From contig NZ_JAVRIF010000002.1 of the NCBI RefSeq assembly GCF_031846185.1, forward strand, positions 496,001 through 560,000: 64,000 nucleotides of DNA, read 5' to 3'. This DNA comes from Thalassotalea_H castellviae (GTDB taxonomy: Bacteria > Pseudomonadota > Gammaproteobacteria > Enterobacterales > Alteromonadaceae). Shown here piece after piece: positions 47,214 to 56,635 of this stretch; positions within the stretch are counted from its first letter, which is position 1, and every line of letters begins with the position of its first letter. Both the position numbers and the translations under genes were made by a program. The notes beneath the pieces were generated by a model that worked only from the letters and a program-made list of their open reading frames with translations, ran no database searches and was not told the DNA's origin.

Positions 47214-48629
47214 ATGAGTAAAAATGTTTATCAATTTATCGATGTAAAAAGAATCGATCCGCCGAAAAAGGCGATAGAACAACGTAAAATTGACTTCGTT
47301 GAAATTTATCAACCGTTAAGTACAGATCAAAGTGCGGGTCAAGCGGATCGTTGTTTAGATTGTGGTAACCCGTATTGTGAATGGAAGTGTCCGGTTCATA
47401 ATTACATTCCACAATGGTTAGAATTAGTCACTGAAGGTAAGATTTTTGAAGCGGCAGACTTATGTCACTCAACCAATAGTTTACCTGAAATGTGTGGTCG
47501 AGTTTGCCCACAAGACAGATTATGTGAATCAGCCTGTACGCTTAATGAAGACTTTGGTGCCGTCACTATAGGTAATATTGAAAAATATATTACGGATACC
47601 GCATTCGCTCAAGGTTGGAAACCTGACTTATCAGATGTGGTGAAAACAGGTAAACGCGTGGCCGTGATTGGCGCAGGTCCTGCTGGTCTAGCTTGTGCTG
47701 ATGTTTTAACTCGACACGGTGTTGACGCTGTCGTGTATGACAAACATGCACAAATAGGTGGCTTACTGACCTTTGGAATTCCGTCCTTTAAACTTGAAAA
47801 AGACGTTATTCAAACCCGCCGCGAAATTTTTGAAGGCATGGGCATAGAGTTTCGCTTAAACACCAACGTAGGTGTTGATATTAGTTTTGATGAATTAAGC
47901 AACGAATACGATGCAGTATTTCTTGCGTTAGGTACCTACACTGATATGACCGGTGGCTTTGAACATGAAGGCGCGGCAGGTGTTTATAATGCGTTAGACT
48001 TTTTGATCGGCAATACGCAGAACTTGATGAAAATTACCGAAAATGCCAAACCATACGTGAACTTTAGCGGTAAAAAAGTGATTGTATTGGGTGGTGGTGA
48101 TACCGCGATGGATTGTGTGCGAACTTCTGTTCGTCAAGGCGCCACAGATGTTACTTGTGCGTATCGTCGTGATGAAGCCAACATGCCAGGCTCACCAAGA
48201 GAAGTACAAAATGCAAAAGAAGAAGGCGTAAATTTCCAATTCAATTTACAACCTCTTGATATTGCAGTGGATAAAAATGGTAAAGCTTGTGGTGTTAAAT
48301 TTGTTAAAACTCAATTAGGTGCTGCTGATGCTAATGGACGTCGAAGTCCTGAACCAATTGAAGGCAGTGAATTTATTATGGAAGCCGATGCAGTGGTTAT
48401 TGCCTTTGGTTTCTTACCTAGCCCGCCACAATGGATGAAAGATGCCGGCGTTGAACTTGATTCACGTGGCCGTGTAATCGCCGTTGAAAACAGTAACTTT
48501 GCACTTCAAACCAGTAAAGAAAATATTTTTGCTGGGGGTGATATGGTACTTGGTTCTGATTTAGTGGTTACCGCCGTTGATCAAGGTCGTAAAGCTGCCT
48601 TAGGTATTTTAGATTACGTTTTAAGTTAA
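47214..48629 (+). CDS. gltD: Glutamate synthase (NADPH) small chain
   Basis: 471 residues. N-terminal 4Fe-4S cysteines (CLDCGNPYCEWKCPVHN, CGRVCPQDRLCESAC), then an FAD Rossmann motif (VAVIGAGPAGLACADVL) and an NADPH motif (VIVLGGGDTAMDCVRT). It passes electrons from NADPH to GltB. GGAAGAA precedes the start. Last gene of the operon. Confidence 0.97.
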   Translation: MSKNVYQFIDVKRIDPPKKAIEQRKIDFVEIYQPLSTDQSAGQADRCLDCGNPYCEWKCPVHNYIPQWLELVTEGKIFEAADLCHSTNSLPEMCGRVCPQDRLCESACTLNEDFGAVTIGNIEKYITDTAFAQGWKPDLSDVVKTGKRVAVIGAGPAGLACADVLTRHGVDAVVYDKHAQIGGLLTFGIPSFKLEKDVIQTRREIFEGMGIEFRLNTNVGVDISFDELSNEYDAVFLALGTYTDMTGGFEHEGAAGVYNALDFLIGNTQNLMKITENAKPYVNFSGKKVIVLGGGDTAMDCVRTSVRQGATDVTCAYRRDEANMPGSPREVQNAKEEGVNFQFNLQPLDIAVDKNGKACGVKFVKTQLGAADANGRRSPEPIEGSEFIMEADAVVIAFGFLPSPPQWMKDAGVELDSRGRVIAVENSNFALQTSKENIFAGGDMVLGSDLVVTAVDQGRKAALGILDYVLS

Positions 48630-48654
48630 CGGGTCGCCATTGTATTGATAAAAG

Positions 48655-48679
48655 AGCAGCTTCGGCTGCTTTTTTTTTG
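48655..48679 (+). terminator. Rho-independent terminator of gltBD
   Basis: Stem AGCAGC-TTCG-GCTGCT with a stable UUCG tetraloop and a nine-T tail. Confidence 0.92.
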
Positions 48680-48801
48680 GAAAATGTAACAAGATATCTA
48701 ACAGCAATTAATTTCACTAAATTTCAACTATATTAACTATATCAAGTAAATATTTTTGTCGTGAAATTATACCAAGCAAAACCAAGGGGTAAAAATCGAG
48801 T

Positions 48802-49554
48802 ATGTTTAGATACGCACTCAACCTGATAAAATATATAAGTTTTTTATGCTTTACTCTTTCGTCTGAGGCTAAAGAAGTCAAAGTTGTCACCGAATACCTT
48901 GCCCCCTACCAAGTCAATAATGCTGATAATAGTTTAGGAGGGTTATCCACAGAAATAGTGCAAGCCATTTTTAAACAAGCGAATAAAACCCCAAACATTA
49001 TTGCTTTACCTTGGGCAAGAGCTTATGAAACGGCGAGTTCAGAAAAAAATGTCATGATTTACTCTATTGCTCAAACGAAAGAACGTCTGGAGCGCTTTCA
49101 TTGGATAGGGAGTTTAATCAATGAAAAGCTGTATTTTTGGGGATTAAAAAGCCAATTCCCTGAAGCAATTGATGATCTCAACCAGCTAAAAAAGTTTATT
49201 GTAGCATCCGCACGTCATTCAAATGTCGCCCACTATTTAAAGAGAAATAATTTTAAGCATAACTATAAACTAGTCAAAGAAGATCAAAACATATTAATGC
49301 TGTTCAAAGGCCGCGCTGAGCTAATAATTGCGACTGAATTAACCCTGAAACATAATGCTAAAAAACTTAATTTAGCGTTTGATGAGCTGATAAAAATCAA
49401 AGAGTTTACTGATTTAAATAGCGACTTAAATTTAGCCATGAATTTACAATCGGATCCAAAGTTAGTGGCTGAATTTCAACGTGCATACACTGAAATTAAA
49501 GCTCAAGGGGTTATTAATGCTATTTATAAAAAGTGGGGCATTACGGAGCTATAA
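48802..49554 (+). CDS. Orphan periplasmic solute-binding-like protein (SBP_bac_3)
   Basis: 250 residues with a signal peptide (about 1-23). The pattern VKVVTEYLAPYQVNNADNS, GLSTEIVQAIFKQA, LPWARAYETA and TKERLERFHWIG fits the amino-acid-type family-3 binding proteins common as orphans in Shewanella-like bacteria. No ABC permease or ATPase lies nearby, so it may feed a sensor or another system. Ligand unknown. Confidence 0.85.
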   Translation: MFRYALNLIKYISFLCFTLSSEAKEVKVVTEYLAPYQVNNADNSLGGLSTEIVQAIFKQANKTPNIIALPWARAYETASSEKNVMIYSIAQTKERLERFHWIGSLINEKLYFWGLKSQFPEAIDDLNQLKKFIVASARHSNVAHYLKRNNFKHNYKLVKEDQNILMLFKGRAELIIATELTLKHNAKKLNLAFDELIKIKEFTDLNSDLNLAMNLQSDPKLVAEFQRAYTEIKAQGVINAIYKKWGITEL

Positions 49555-49573
49555 AACACGCAGGACTTCAATT

Positions 49574-49612
49574 AAAAAACCGTCCCAAAGCGAACAGCCT
49601 GAGACGGTTTTT
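49574..49612. terminator. Bidirectional terminator between SBP and fabY
   Basis: ACCGTC and GACGGT arms with a long (18-nt) interior, flanked by A6 and T5 runs. It serves both convergent genes. Confidence 0.65.
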
Positions 49613-49640
49613 ATCAAAGTTCATTCAGGTTTTGTGAAAA

Positions 49641-51542
49641 CTACACCATATCATCAAACGGATTATGTTTAGGTAAGGCGATTTTATGGTTAAAGCCTGA
49701 CATAGCAATATTATCCGCAGTAATATCGAGATCTTCATCTGATAATACCCCATCACCAAATTTATAAATAATATCAAATTGTGCATTATCGGCTTTTTCT
49801 TGGTAAGCTAACTGAGCTTTTTCGACCAAGACTAAACTTGCTTGATAACGTTGCATCGCAGACTCTCCATGACGTTTTGCCATCATTGAAAGTGTCACGT
49901 TAGGTGAAAGAATTGTTGCTGTGGCATTATTACCGCCGAAGCCTTTTGAATTGATAAACGCAACGTCCATTTCCTGACAATGCCAGTGATCGGTCGCAAT
50001 ATTTAAGCGTTCGCTATAAACATCGTCAGCTACTTTATCAATAGTAGTAATACCCGGCATAATATTATGTGAGAACACACCTAATGCCATGGCAACTTGG
50101 TCGCCACTGGCTGGACCGATAGTATGACCAACATAAGCTTTGGGTGCTGCTACGGGCCAGTTATTTATGTCAAAACTTTGCGCAAGTCGATCATAAATTA
50201 ATGACTCTGTGACTCTATTTTGTGGTGTACTTGAACCATGTGCCAAAATAAAACTACGATTTTGCACTGAGTCTTTCCCAACAATACTCGCGGCTAATGC
50301 AACTGACTTTGCCATAGTAATATAGTTACCAGGACCGGGGGCGGTGATCGATTTTTTAATGCCGTCTGCATTGGTATAAACATCAGCCACTGAGCCTAGA
50401 ACCTTACATCCCAACTCAACTGTTAACGCATCATCCATTAAGACAATAAATTGTGCGGCTTCACCGATAGTAAATCCACAATTATCGCCAAAAGGACGAC
50501 TGGTTTTACGGTGATTCGCACTACCTTCAGTAATACCATCTAGCTTTTTCAAGCCTTCTTCATTGGCTAAAGCGCTCATATTGCCAAAACCTTCAATCAC
50601 TTCAGGCGTAATGGCACAGTCATTACTGCCAACAATGGCAACACGAATTCGTCCAGCTTGAATGTCTTGTACTGCGGCTTTAAGGTTGTATAAAAACGTT
50701 GCACAAGCACCCGTTGAAGTAAATGTACTACCAACACTTCCTGTTACATATGCATTGATAAAATCCGTCGACATGGTGTTTAAGCCAAGCGCCAAATTTT
50801 TCGTAGAAACACGTTCGCCGCGCATCCGGTTTTGCATCATACCGCCAAGCCCTTCACTCTGTACTTGACCGAACACTGAAGCTGAATATGTACCAACTTC
50901 ATCAGGGCTAATTTTACTGGCAATATCATCCCAACTGTATCCGGTAGAATGAATAGCATCGGCTGCGCCAAATATAGTTGCTTGTAAACCTCTTGGTTGG
51001 TAACGGCTGTTATAAAGGACAGCCGGTTCAAAACCGGTAGGAAATTGACCCGCAGCTTTAATCGGGTTATCACGCGTTGAGTCATGTTTAGCTTCAAATT
51101 CACCGGCTATTTCAACACGGACTCTTTTATTTTCAAATTCAGTTATTTTCCATGAACGAGGCAAAGGAGTAGGTAAATCACGCGCTTTAGTTTCAAATGT
51201 AATCGCATCATCAGCCTGCCCCATAGTCATCTTTTGCTGCCAAGGCGTTGCATCAGGATCAAAATGATTTTTTTCAATTTTACGGATCAAAGTACCATTT
51301 AGGATTTGTTCACCAAATAGCGACTCAACTTGGTTAGCTTTAACAACCGCACCATTTTTATCGAGCAACTTACCATCTTCAAACTTAAGGATATTCATTA
51401 AGGTCGCTAAGCCAACAAATGTTTCTTGGCGTGCTTCAGCATTTAGCTTATCAATAACAATTCGGCGAAAGCCTTGGTGAAATGAGGTTCGACCTGCAGC
51501 GTTTATACCGCCCATGCCAACAATAATAGGTAAAGCTGTCAT
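49641..51542 (-). CDS. fabY: Beta-ketoacyl-ACP synthase FabY
   Basis: 633 residues, matching Pseudomonas aeruginosa FabY (about 634) rather than the 410-residue FabB/FabF. The thiolase fold shows the active Cys280 (TSTGACATF), His435 (ILAHGSSTPQNR) and His473 (YVGHTIGPASG). FabY condenses acetyl-CoA with malonyl-ACP to start fatty-acid synthesis in Pseudomonas, replacing FabH. Whether fabH also exists here cannot be seen. It is divergent from a GlxA-type regulator. Confidence 0.88.
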   Translation of the reverse strand: MTALPIIVGMGGINAAGRTSFHQGFRRIVIDKLNAEARQETFVGLATLMNILKFEDGKLLDKNGAVVKANQVESLFGEQILNGTLIRKIEKNHFDPDATPWQQKMTMGQADDAITFETKARDLPTPLPRSWKITEFENKRVRVEIAGEFEAKHDSTRDNPIKAAGQFPTGFEPAVLYNSRYQPRGLQATIFGAADAIHSTGYSWDDIASKISPDEVGTYSASVFGQVQSEGLGGMMQNRMRGERVSTKNLALGLNTMSTDFINAYVTGSVGSTFTSTGACATFLYNLKAAVQDIQAGRIRVAIVGSNDCAITPEVIEGFGNMSALANEEGLKKLDGITEGSANHRKTSRPFGDNCGFTIGEAAQFIVLMDDALTVELGCKVLGSVADVYTNADGIKKSITAPGPGNYITMAKSVALAASIVGKDSVQNRSFILAHGSSTPQNRVTESLIYDRLAQSFDINNWPVAAPKAYVGHTIGPASGDQVAMALGVFSHNIMPGITTIDKVADDVYSERLNIATDHWHCQEMDVAFINSKGFGGNNATATILSPNVTLSMMAKRHGESAMQRYQASLVLVEKAQLAYQEKADNAQFDIIYKFGDGVLSDEDLDITADNIAMSGFNHKIALPKHNPFDDMV

Positions 51543-51679
51543 TCATATTTCTCTTTATGCAAAACTATCAAACGTAATGTTGACTAGTGTAGAAATATTT
51601 ACGGACAATTTATGGTTATTTAAAGCCAAAATTTATGGCAAAATAGCCAAACATGCGTTTATTCATAAAAAACTAGCCA

Positions 51680-52675
51680 ATGAAACGTCCAAAAATCAAT
51701 ATAGCGCTCATTTTATATGACGGTATGTTAGCAACTAGCGTCAGTTTACCCGTCGAAATGTTACGTGCGGGCGAAGCGATAGGCAGGCAAGCCAATAAAA
51801 AAGCACCGCGTTTATCGATTCAAATGGTCGCCGAAAATGAACAACCGGTTGTCACTCGAGCATTAATAAAGCTTTTACCTGATTCAAGTGTACAAAAGGC
51901 TCGTAAGCCTGATTACGCGATCATTCCAAGTTTATGGCGAAATCCCCGCCCTTCAATACAAAAACAGCCACAATTAATCCAGTGGTTGAAAAACATATGG
52001 AATGACGGTTCGACATTAATTGGTGGTGGTACTGGCGTTTGCTTTATGGCTGAGTCAGGTTTGCTTGATCACCACCCTGCGACAACCCATTGGCATTATG
52101 TTGAACAATTTAAACGGGATTACCCTAAGGTATTGTTAAAACCAGACTTTTTTATTACTCAATCTGATCGTATATATTGTGCAGCTAGCTTAAATGCTCT
52201 AGCCGATATTATCGTTCACATTATTTTTCAAATTTATGGGAAAACCGCAGCTCAACACGTTGAACGTAATTTTTCTCATGAAATTAGAAAACCTTATGAA
52301 GAGCAACGATATTTAGAAGGAGCCGTAGATAAACATTCTGATGAGTTAATTATTCAGATACAGTTTTGGATGCAAACAAACCTCAACTCTTCCTTATCTT
52401 TAAAAGATGTGGCGGAACAATTTGGGATCAGTCAACGTACTTTTACCCGTCGTTTCAAAAATGCAATAGGAATAAGTGCGATGAACTATTGGCAACAATT
52501 GAAAGTTGAAGCCGCCAAAGAATTATTAGCCTCAAGTAACTTATCTATTCAAGAAATTTCTTATCAAGTAGGGTATCAAGATCAAAGTCATTTTACTAAA
52601 CTGTTCAAAAAATCGTTAAGTACAACACCAAAAGACTATCGTTTAATGGTTAAAAAGAAATTATTTTCACAATAA
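51680..52675 (+). CDS. GlxA-family regulator (DJ-1/PfpI domain plus AraC helix-turn-helix)
   Basis: 331 residues. The N-terminal DJ-1/PfpI domain (about 5-190) includes GGGTGVCFMAESGLLDHHPATTHW split over 115-140; at the position of the usual nucleophile Cys (CTG) there is Gly, so it should be a sensor, not an enzyme. The C-terminal AraC/XylS domain (about 230-325: LSLKDVAEQFGISQRTFTRRF, IQEISYQVGYQDQSHFTKLF) binds DNA. It is 137 bp from the divergent fabY and may control it; no operator was recognised. Confidence 0.87.
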   Translation: MKRPKINIALILYDGMLATSVSLPVEMLRAGEAIGRQANKKAPRLSIQMVAENEQPVVTRALIKLLPDSSVQKARKPDYAIIPSLWRNPRPSIQKQPQLIQWLKNIWNDGSTLIGGGTGVCFMAESGLLDHHPATTHWHYVEQFKRDYPKVLLKPDFFITQSDRIYCAASLNALADIIVHIIFQIYGKTAAQHVERNFSHEIRKPYEEQRYLEGAVDKHSDELIIQIQFWMQTNLNSSLSLKDVAEQFGISQRTFTRRFKNAIGISAMNYWQQLKVEAAKELLASSNLSIQEISYQVGYQDQSHFTKLFKKSLSTTPKDYRLMVKKKLFSQ

Positions 52676-52785
52676 AATAATTATCGTGGCAATTCACAAG
52701 CAATAGACAAGGTTTTTGTGCTGTTAAGTGAAGTTGTGTGCTAAGTATAACGTGTTTTATGAGGGTAGCGGCATTCACCAAAGCC

Positions 52786-52818
52786 AAAAAAACACTGATC
52801 ATTATAACCAGTGTTTAT
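52786..52818 (-). terminator. Rho-independent terminator of the PEP-CTERM gene
   Basis: AAACACTG / CAGTGTTT arms with an 11-nt loop and a T7 run on the minus strand, about 28 nt past the stop. Confidence 0.7.
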
Positions 52819-52845
52819 TCTTTGCTTTAAATAAATGGGAATTTA

Positions 52846-53463
52846 TTAAGCGGCTTTTAATTTACGCGATAATAAACCAACGACGCCTAGAGCAAAAATA
52901 GCTAATGATGATGGCTCTGGAACTTGTGTAGTAATAGCGATTGGCGGCTCACCTTCTGAAGGAGCAGCAATAGTCCAGTCTGAAGCGTAAAAAGTGCTAC
53001 CTGAATGAGTATCTTTAACGCGTTGATATACAAATTGATCATCATCAACAACATCAGCTAAAGGTCCACCTACAAAAGTTGCCCCAACAGGCACGTTAAT
53101 GTTTTGAATAGCAGTAATAAAATCAATTAAAACACCCGAAGCATTATAAAGAGCGATAGAAAATGCAGTTCCGTCATTAATTGGGATATTAAATAGAACG
53201 TTTACATCATGGCTTGCCTCTTCACCGACAACAAGAATATCGCCTGGTGCAAGTAACAATGCACTATTAAAGATAAACACATCAGAATCATTTTCATAAA
53301 AGTTTATGCTGTAATCCTGTAAATCAATTGCAGCACCGCCGGTATTAACTAATTCAATATAATCTTCATCACCAAGATTAACTTCATTGATGATCAAGCC
53401 TGCGTTGGCGGTTTGTATAAATGTCGCTAGGATAACTAACGCAGAGAAAAAAAGTGATTTCAT
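52846..53463 (-). CDS. PEP-CTERM exported protein with lamin-tail-like domain
   Basis: 205 residues. A signal peptide (ends near NANA/GLI) is followed by a lamin-tail-type beta domain (LIINEVNLGDEDYIELVNTGGAAIDLQDYSI split over 22-55, then LAPGDILVVGEE). The C-terminus has the sorting tag VPEPSSLAIFALGVVGLLSR with a basic tail, at about 181-203. The tag is cut by an exosortase, which must be encoded elsewhere. It is probably a surface or extracellular matrix protein. Nothing in the window shares the tag. Confidence 0.85.
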   Translation of the reverse strand: MKSLFFSALVILATFIQTANAGLIINEVNLGDEDYIELVNTGGAAIDLQDYSINFYENDSDVFIFNSALLLAPGDILVVGEEASHDVNVLFNIPINDGTAFSIALYNASGVLIDFITAIQNINVPVGATFVGGPLADVVDDDQFVYQRVKDTHSGSTFYASDWTIAAPSEGEPPIAITTQVPEPSSLAIFALGVVGLLSRKLKAA

Positions 53464-53640
53464 GTTCTTCCTTAAGTTGTTTAAAAATAATCACTTACGC
53501 CTAAGCAATAATCAAACCAACACAAAATAACGTTAATTATCAACAAGTTATACGAATTAAGTTAATAAAGACACTATATGTGTAAAAAAACACGACACAA
53601 TCTTTGCGCTAAATCACTAAAATAGTTAAGAAAATAATTA

Positions 53641-53952
53641 TTACGGACAAAATTCTTCTTGTAAAAAACTAATCAGTCGCACAACCGATTGGTTAGCAAT
53701 ACTATAATATATAGTTTGCGATTCGCGGCGAGTTTTCACCAGTGAATCATTTCTTAAACGTGCTAAATGCTGAGATAAACTTGACTGGCTTAAATCTATA
53801 AATTGATTCAGTTCACTCACTGACAGTTCTTTTTCGCCAAGATAACAGAGAATTAATAGTCTATTTTCATTACTCATCGCTTTCAGTAATTCCGCGGCTT
53901 GACCAGCATTACTTCTCAATTCAGCGATATCAACTTGCTTTGCTTGATTCAT
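53641..53952 (-). CDS. ArsR-family repressor with BigR/SqrR-like cysteine pair
   Basis: 103 residues from the ATG at 53952 (MNQAKQVD), with AAGG 9 nt upstream; an in-frame ATG at 53979 would add 9 residues and is less likely. The winged helix (LSVSELNQFIDLSQSSLSQHLARLRND) is typical ArsR. Cys36 (LILCYLG) and Cys102 (EEFCP) are 66 residues apart, the same spacing I recall for the persulfide-sensing pair of BigR and SqrR (42/108, 41/107). The metal-site ELCVCDL of ArsR/SmtB proteins is absent. It is divergent from an RND operon, with two inverted repeats in between, and likely represses that operon. Persulfide sensing is inferred. Confidence 0.85.
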   Translation of the reverse strand: MNQAKQVDIAELRSNAGQAAELLKAMSNENRLLILCYLGEKELSVSELNQFIDLSQSSLSQHLARLRNDSLVKTRRESQTIYYSIANQSVVRLISFLQEEFCP

Positions 53953-53981
53953 TTTTCTATACCTTATAAAACTATTCATTG

Positions 53982-54004
53982 ATATTACATTAGATTATGC
54001 TAAT
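53982..54004. promoter_or_regulatory. Probable ArsR operator, RND promoter, site 1
   Basis: ATATTACATTAG, 6 nt, CTAAT. The arms ATTAG/CTAAT form an inverted repeat. The 12-nt left part and the right arm are identical at 60429-60451. Confidence 0.72.
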
Positions 54005-54010
54005 ATAAAA

Positions 54011-54034
54011 GTATATTAACAAAAACTAATATAC
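54011..54034. promoter_or_regulatory. Probable ArsR operator, RND promoter, site 2
   Basis: GTATATTA and TAATATAC, perfect 8-bp arms with an 8-nt spacer, ending 5 nt before the RND ribosome-binding site. Read as ATTAA-N6-CTAAT it is a one-base variant of site 1. Confidence 0.68.
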
Positions 54035-54047
54035 AAAGGATGCCACT

Positions 54048-56600
54048 TTGCATTATTCTCAGCTTTTACAATTTGCATTAAATAAGCCGAAAACCATCTA
54101 CGCGATAGTAATCACTATGGTGCTAATTAGCTTAGCAATGATCCCTCAGCTCACCATAGATACTGATCCTGAAAATATGTTAAGTAGTCAAAACTCTGAA
54201 CGCGTTTTTCACAATAATATTAAAAAAACCTTCAACATGCCTGACATGATAGTGGTGGGCATAGTGAGTGAAAATAGCATTTACCAACCAAAAACGCTGG
54301 CTATTTTACAACAGTTATCCGATAAAATTTTACAAATTGAAGGGGTGATCACACAAGATCTATTATCACTCAGTGTGGTGGATAATATAACTCAAGAAAA
54401 AAATGGTGGCATTCGGTTTGAATATCTCATGCAACGAGCGCCTAAAGACTTAGCGGGTAGTGAAAAAATTGCTGAGGCAGTAAAGCGTTTACCTTTACTT
54501 GCAAACACCTTAGTGTCTGGAGACGATAAAGCCGCGGCCATCTATGTTCCAATTACCGCGAAAGATTTAAGTTATTCGATCGCGGAACAAATCAGAGAAA
54601 TTAATCAAACCTTTACCCATCATGATTTAACTTTTCACATTACTGGACTACCGATTGCTGAAGATCAGTTTGGCTACGAAATGTTTGTCCAAATGGGCAT
54701 AGCAGCGCCACTGGCAGGCTTAGCTATTTTTGTTTTACTATGGTATTTCTTTCGAAACTTTCCATTAATCATTGCACCAATGGCCGTAGCAATGGCGACG
54801 GTAATTATTATCATGGGTGCATTAATAGGCCTTGGATTTACTGTACATATTATGACCTCGATGATCGCCATCTTTTTAATGCCGATTGCCGTTGTCGATT
54901 CCGTACATATTTTGTCGGAGTTTTCGGATCGTTATAAAGAAGGTGATGACACCAAACAAGTCATTAAAAAAGTAATGTCGCACTTGTTCACTCCCATGCT
55001 ATTTACTTCCATTACCTCAGCCGTTGGTTTTTATTCTCTTTTATTAACCCCTATCCCACCCGTGAAAATCTTCGGTGCCTTCATTGGCACAGGCATTTTA
55101 TTAGCCTTTTTATTAACGGTAATTTATTTACCGGTTTATCTGTCGAGATTAAGCCCGAAGTCTTTAGCAAATTTACAGCTTGCGGTCGCTAAAATGGAAG
55201 AAAAAGGCCGTTTATCGAATAGTCTTTTATGGCTTGGCAACTTAGCAACGAAAAAAGCCAAAGCCATTATCTTTTCTTTTATTGTGATATTTATCTTCAG
55301 CCTTGTCGGTATCAATAAAATCATTATCAACGATAATCCGGTTAACTGGTTTAAAGCCGATCATGAAATTCGTATTGCCGATAAAGTCCTTAATGAACAT
55401 TTCGCCGGGACATACGATGCATGGTTAGTGTTTAGCCAGCCTCAAAAAGACGTGCAACAAGCAGAACTAACATTCATGCAGTTGATTGCAGATGCGAATC
55501 AACAAGGAATCGATTTATCAACAATTCAAGAGCACTTAGCACAATGGAAGTCCTCAACAGATAAAGGCATATTTAGCCAAGAATTATTAATAAAATTAGA
55601 TGATTTAGCCTTTAGTGTTGCGATGGAACACCAAGCAGCTATCGATAAATTATATCAATTTGCTGATCAACAATTTGCCCAGCAAAAATTATATATTCAA
55701 CCTGAGATGTTAAATTGGCTTGCCGACTTACAAACGGCACTAAACAACACGGCATTAGTAGGTAAAACAAATGGTTTGAGCGATATCGTACGTACGGTAA
55801 ACCGAGAACTACACTCAGGAAACGCGCTTGATTTTGTTATTCCTAAAACCAGTAATGGCGTCGCTCAAACGTTATTACAATATCAATCTTCTCATCGACC
55901 AAATGATCTGTGGCATTTTGTCAGTCAAGATTATCAACAATCTTTAATTTGGCTACAAATGACCAGTGGTGATAATCAACATACTACGGCGGTTGTTGAA
56001 TGGGTTAATCAATATGTACAACAAAATCCAGCGCCAATTGACGTTGAAATGAATTGGGCAGGAAAGTCGTATCTGAATATTGTCTGGCAAGATGCCATGG
56101 TAAACGGCATGCTCAACAGTTTACTTTCTTCCTTTGTGATTGTCTTTTTAATGATGGCACTGTTATTTCGCTCGATAAAATATGGCGTGTTAGCCATGCT
56201 ACCTCTCACTTTAACCATTAGTTTAATTTACGGTTTAATCGGTTGGTTAGGAAAAGCCTATGATATGCCTATCGCGGTACTTTCAGCATTAACATTAGGA
56301 CTTTCAATTGATTTTGCTATTCACTTTTTACAACGGGTTCGTGAATTAGAAAAACAAACCAACAGTTTAACCAAAGCATTGCTATTAATGTTTGAAGAGC
56401 CTAGTAGAGCTATTTCAAGAAATGCCATCGTCATCGCTATCGGTTTTACTCCGTTATTACTCTCACCGTTAATGCCCTATATTACGGTGGGATTTTTCTT
56501 AGCAAGTATCATGATAGTTTCCGCATTAGTGACATTGCTGCTATTGCCAGCCTTACTAAGTCTTTTTTCAAAGGATCAGACGACTAACAACCAAGCTTAA
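54048..56600 (+). CDS. RND-superfamily exporter (MMPL/HpnN-like)
   Basis: 850 residues. Two halves, each with one helix, a large periplasmic loop and a block of five helices; helix blocks near 220-350 and 700-840. It lacks the length (about 1030) of drug-efflux AcrB and is closer to the MMPL/HpnN-type family associated with lipid or hydrophobic-molecule transport. The start is a TTG at 54048 with AAAGGA 7 nt upstream; the nearby ATG at 54040 is out of frame. It heads an operon with a LolA-like protein, a barrel protein and a DUF2892 protein. Controlled, probably, by the divergent ArsR protein. Confidence 0.88.
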   Translation: MHYSQLLQFALNKPKTIYAIVITMVLISLAMIPQLTIDTDPENMLSSQNSERVFHNNIKKTFNMPDMIVVGIVSENSIYQPKTLAILQQLSDKILQIEGVITQDLLSLSVVDNITQEKNGGIRFEYLMQRAPKDLAGSEKIAEAVKRLPLLANTLVSGDDKAAAIYVPITAKDLSYSIAEQIREINQTFTHHDLTFHITGLPIAEDQFGYEMFVQMGIAAPLAGLAIFVLLWYFFRNFPLIIAPMAVAMATVIIIMGALIGLGFTVHIMTSMIAIFLMPIAVVDSVHILSEFSDRYKEGDDTKQVIKKVMSHLFTPMLFTSITSAVGFYSLLLTPIPPVKIFGAFIGTGILLAFLLTVIYLPVYLSRLSPKSLANLQLAVAKMEEKGRLSNSLLWLGNLATKKAKAIIFSFIVIFIFSLVGINKIIINDNPVNWFKADHEIRIADKVLNEHFAGTYDAWLVFSQPQKDVQQAELTFMQLIADANQQGIDLSTIQEHLAQWKSSTDKGIFSQELLIKLDDLAFSVAMEHQAAIDKLYQFADQQFAQQKLYIQPEMLNWLADLQTALNNTALVGKTNGLSDIVRTVNRELHSGNALDFVIPKTSNGVAQTLLQYQSSHRPNDLWHFVSQDYQQSLIWLQMTSGDNQHTTAVVEWVNQYVQQNPAPIDVEMNWAGKSYLNIVWQDAMVNGMLNSLLSSFVIVFLMMALLFRSIKYGVLAMLPLTLTISLIYGLIGWLGKAYDMPIAVLSALTLGLSIDFAIHFLQRVRELEKQTNSLTKALLLMFEEPSRAISRNAIVIAIGFTPLLLSPLMPYITVGFFLASIMIVSALVTLLLLPALLSLFSKDQTTNNQA

Positions 56601-56635
56601 GTTTATGAATGACTCATGAAAATAAAACAGGATAA

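Noticed and set aside
49481..49672. 63-codon plus-strand frame at the end of the SBP gene
   Set aside because: It overlaps the real gene, spans the bidirectional terminator and has no own ribosome site.
53953..53979. Upstream ATG (53979) as start of the ArsR gene
   Set aside because: The extra nine residues are not typical of the family, and the AAGG site lies between the two ATGs, favouring 53952.
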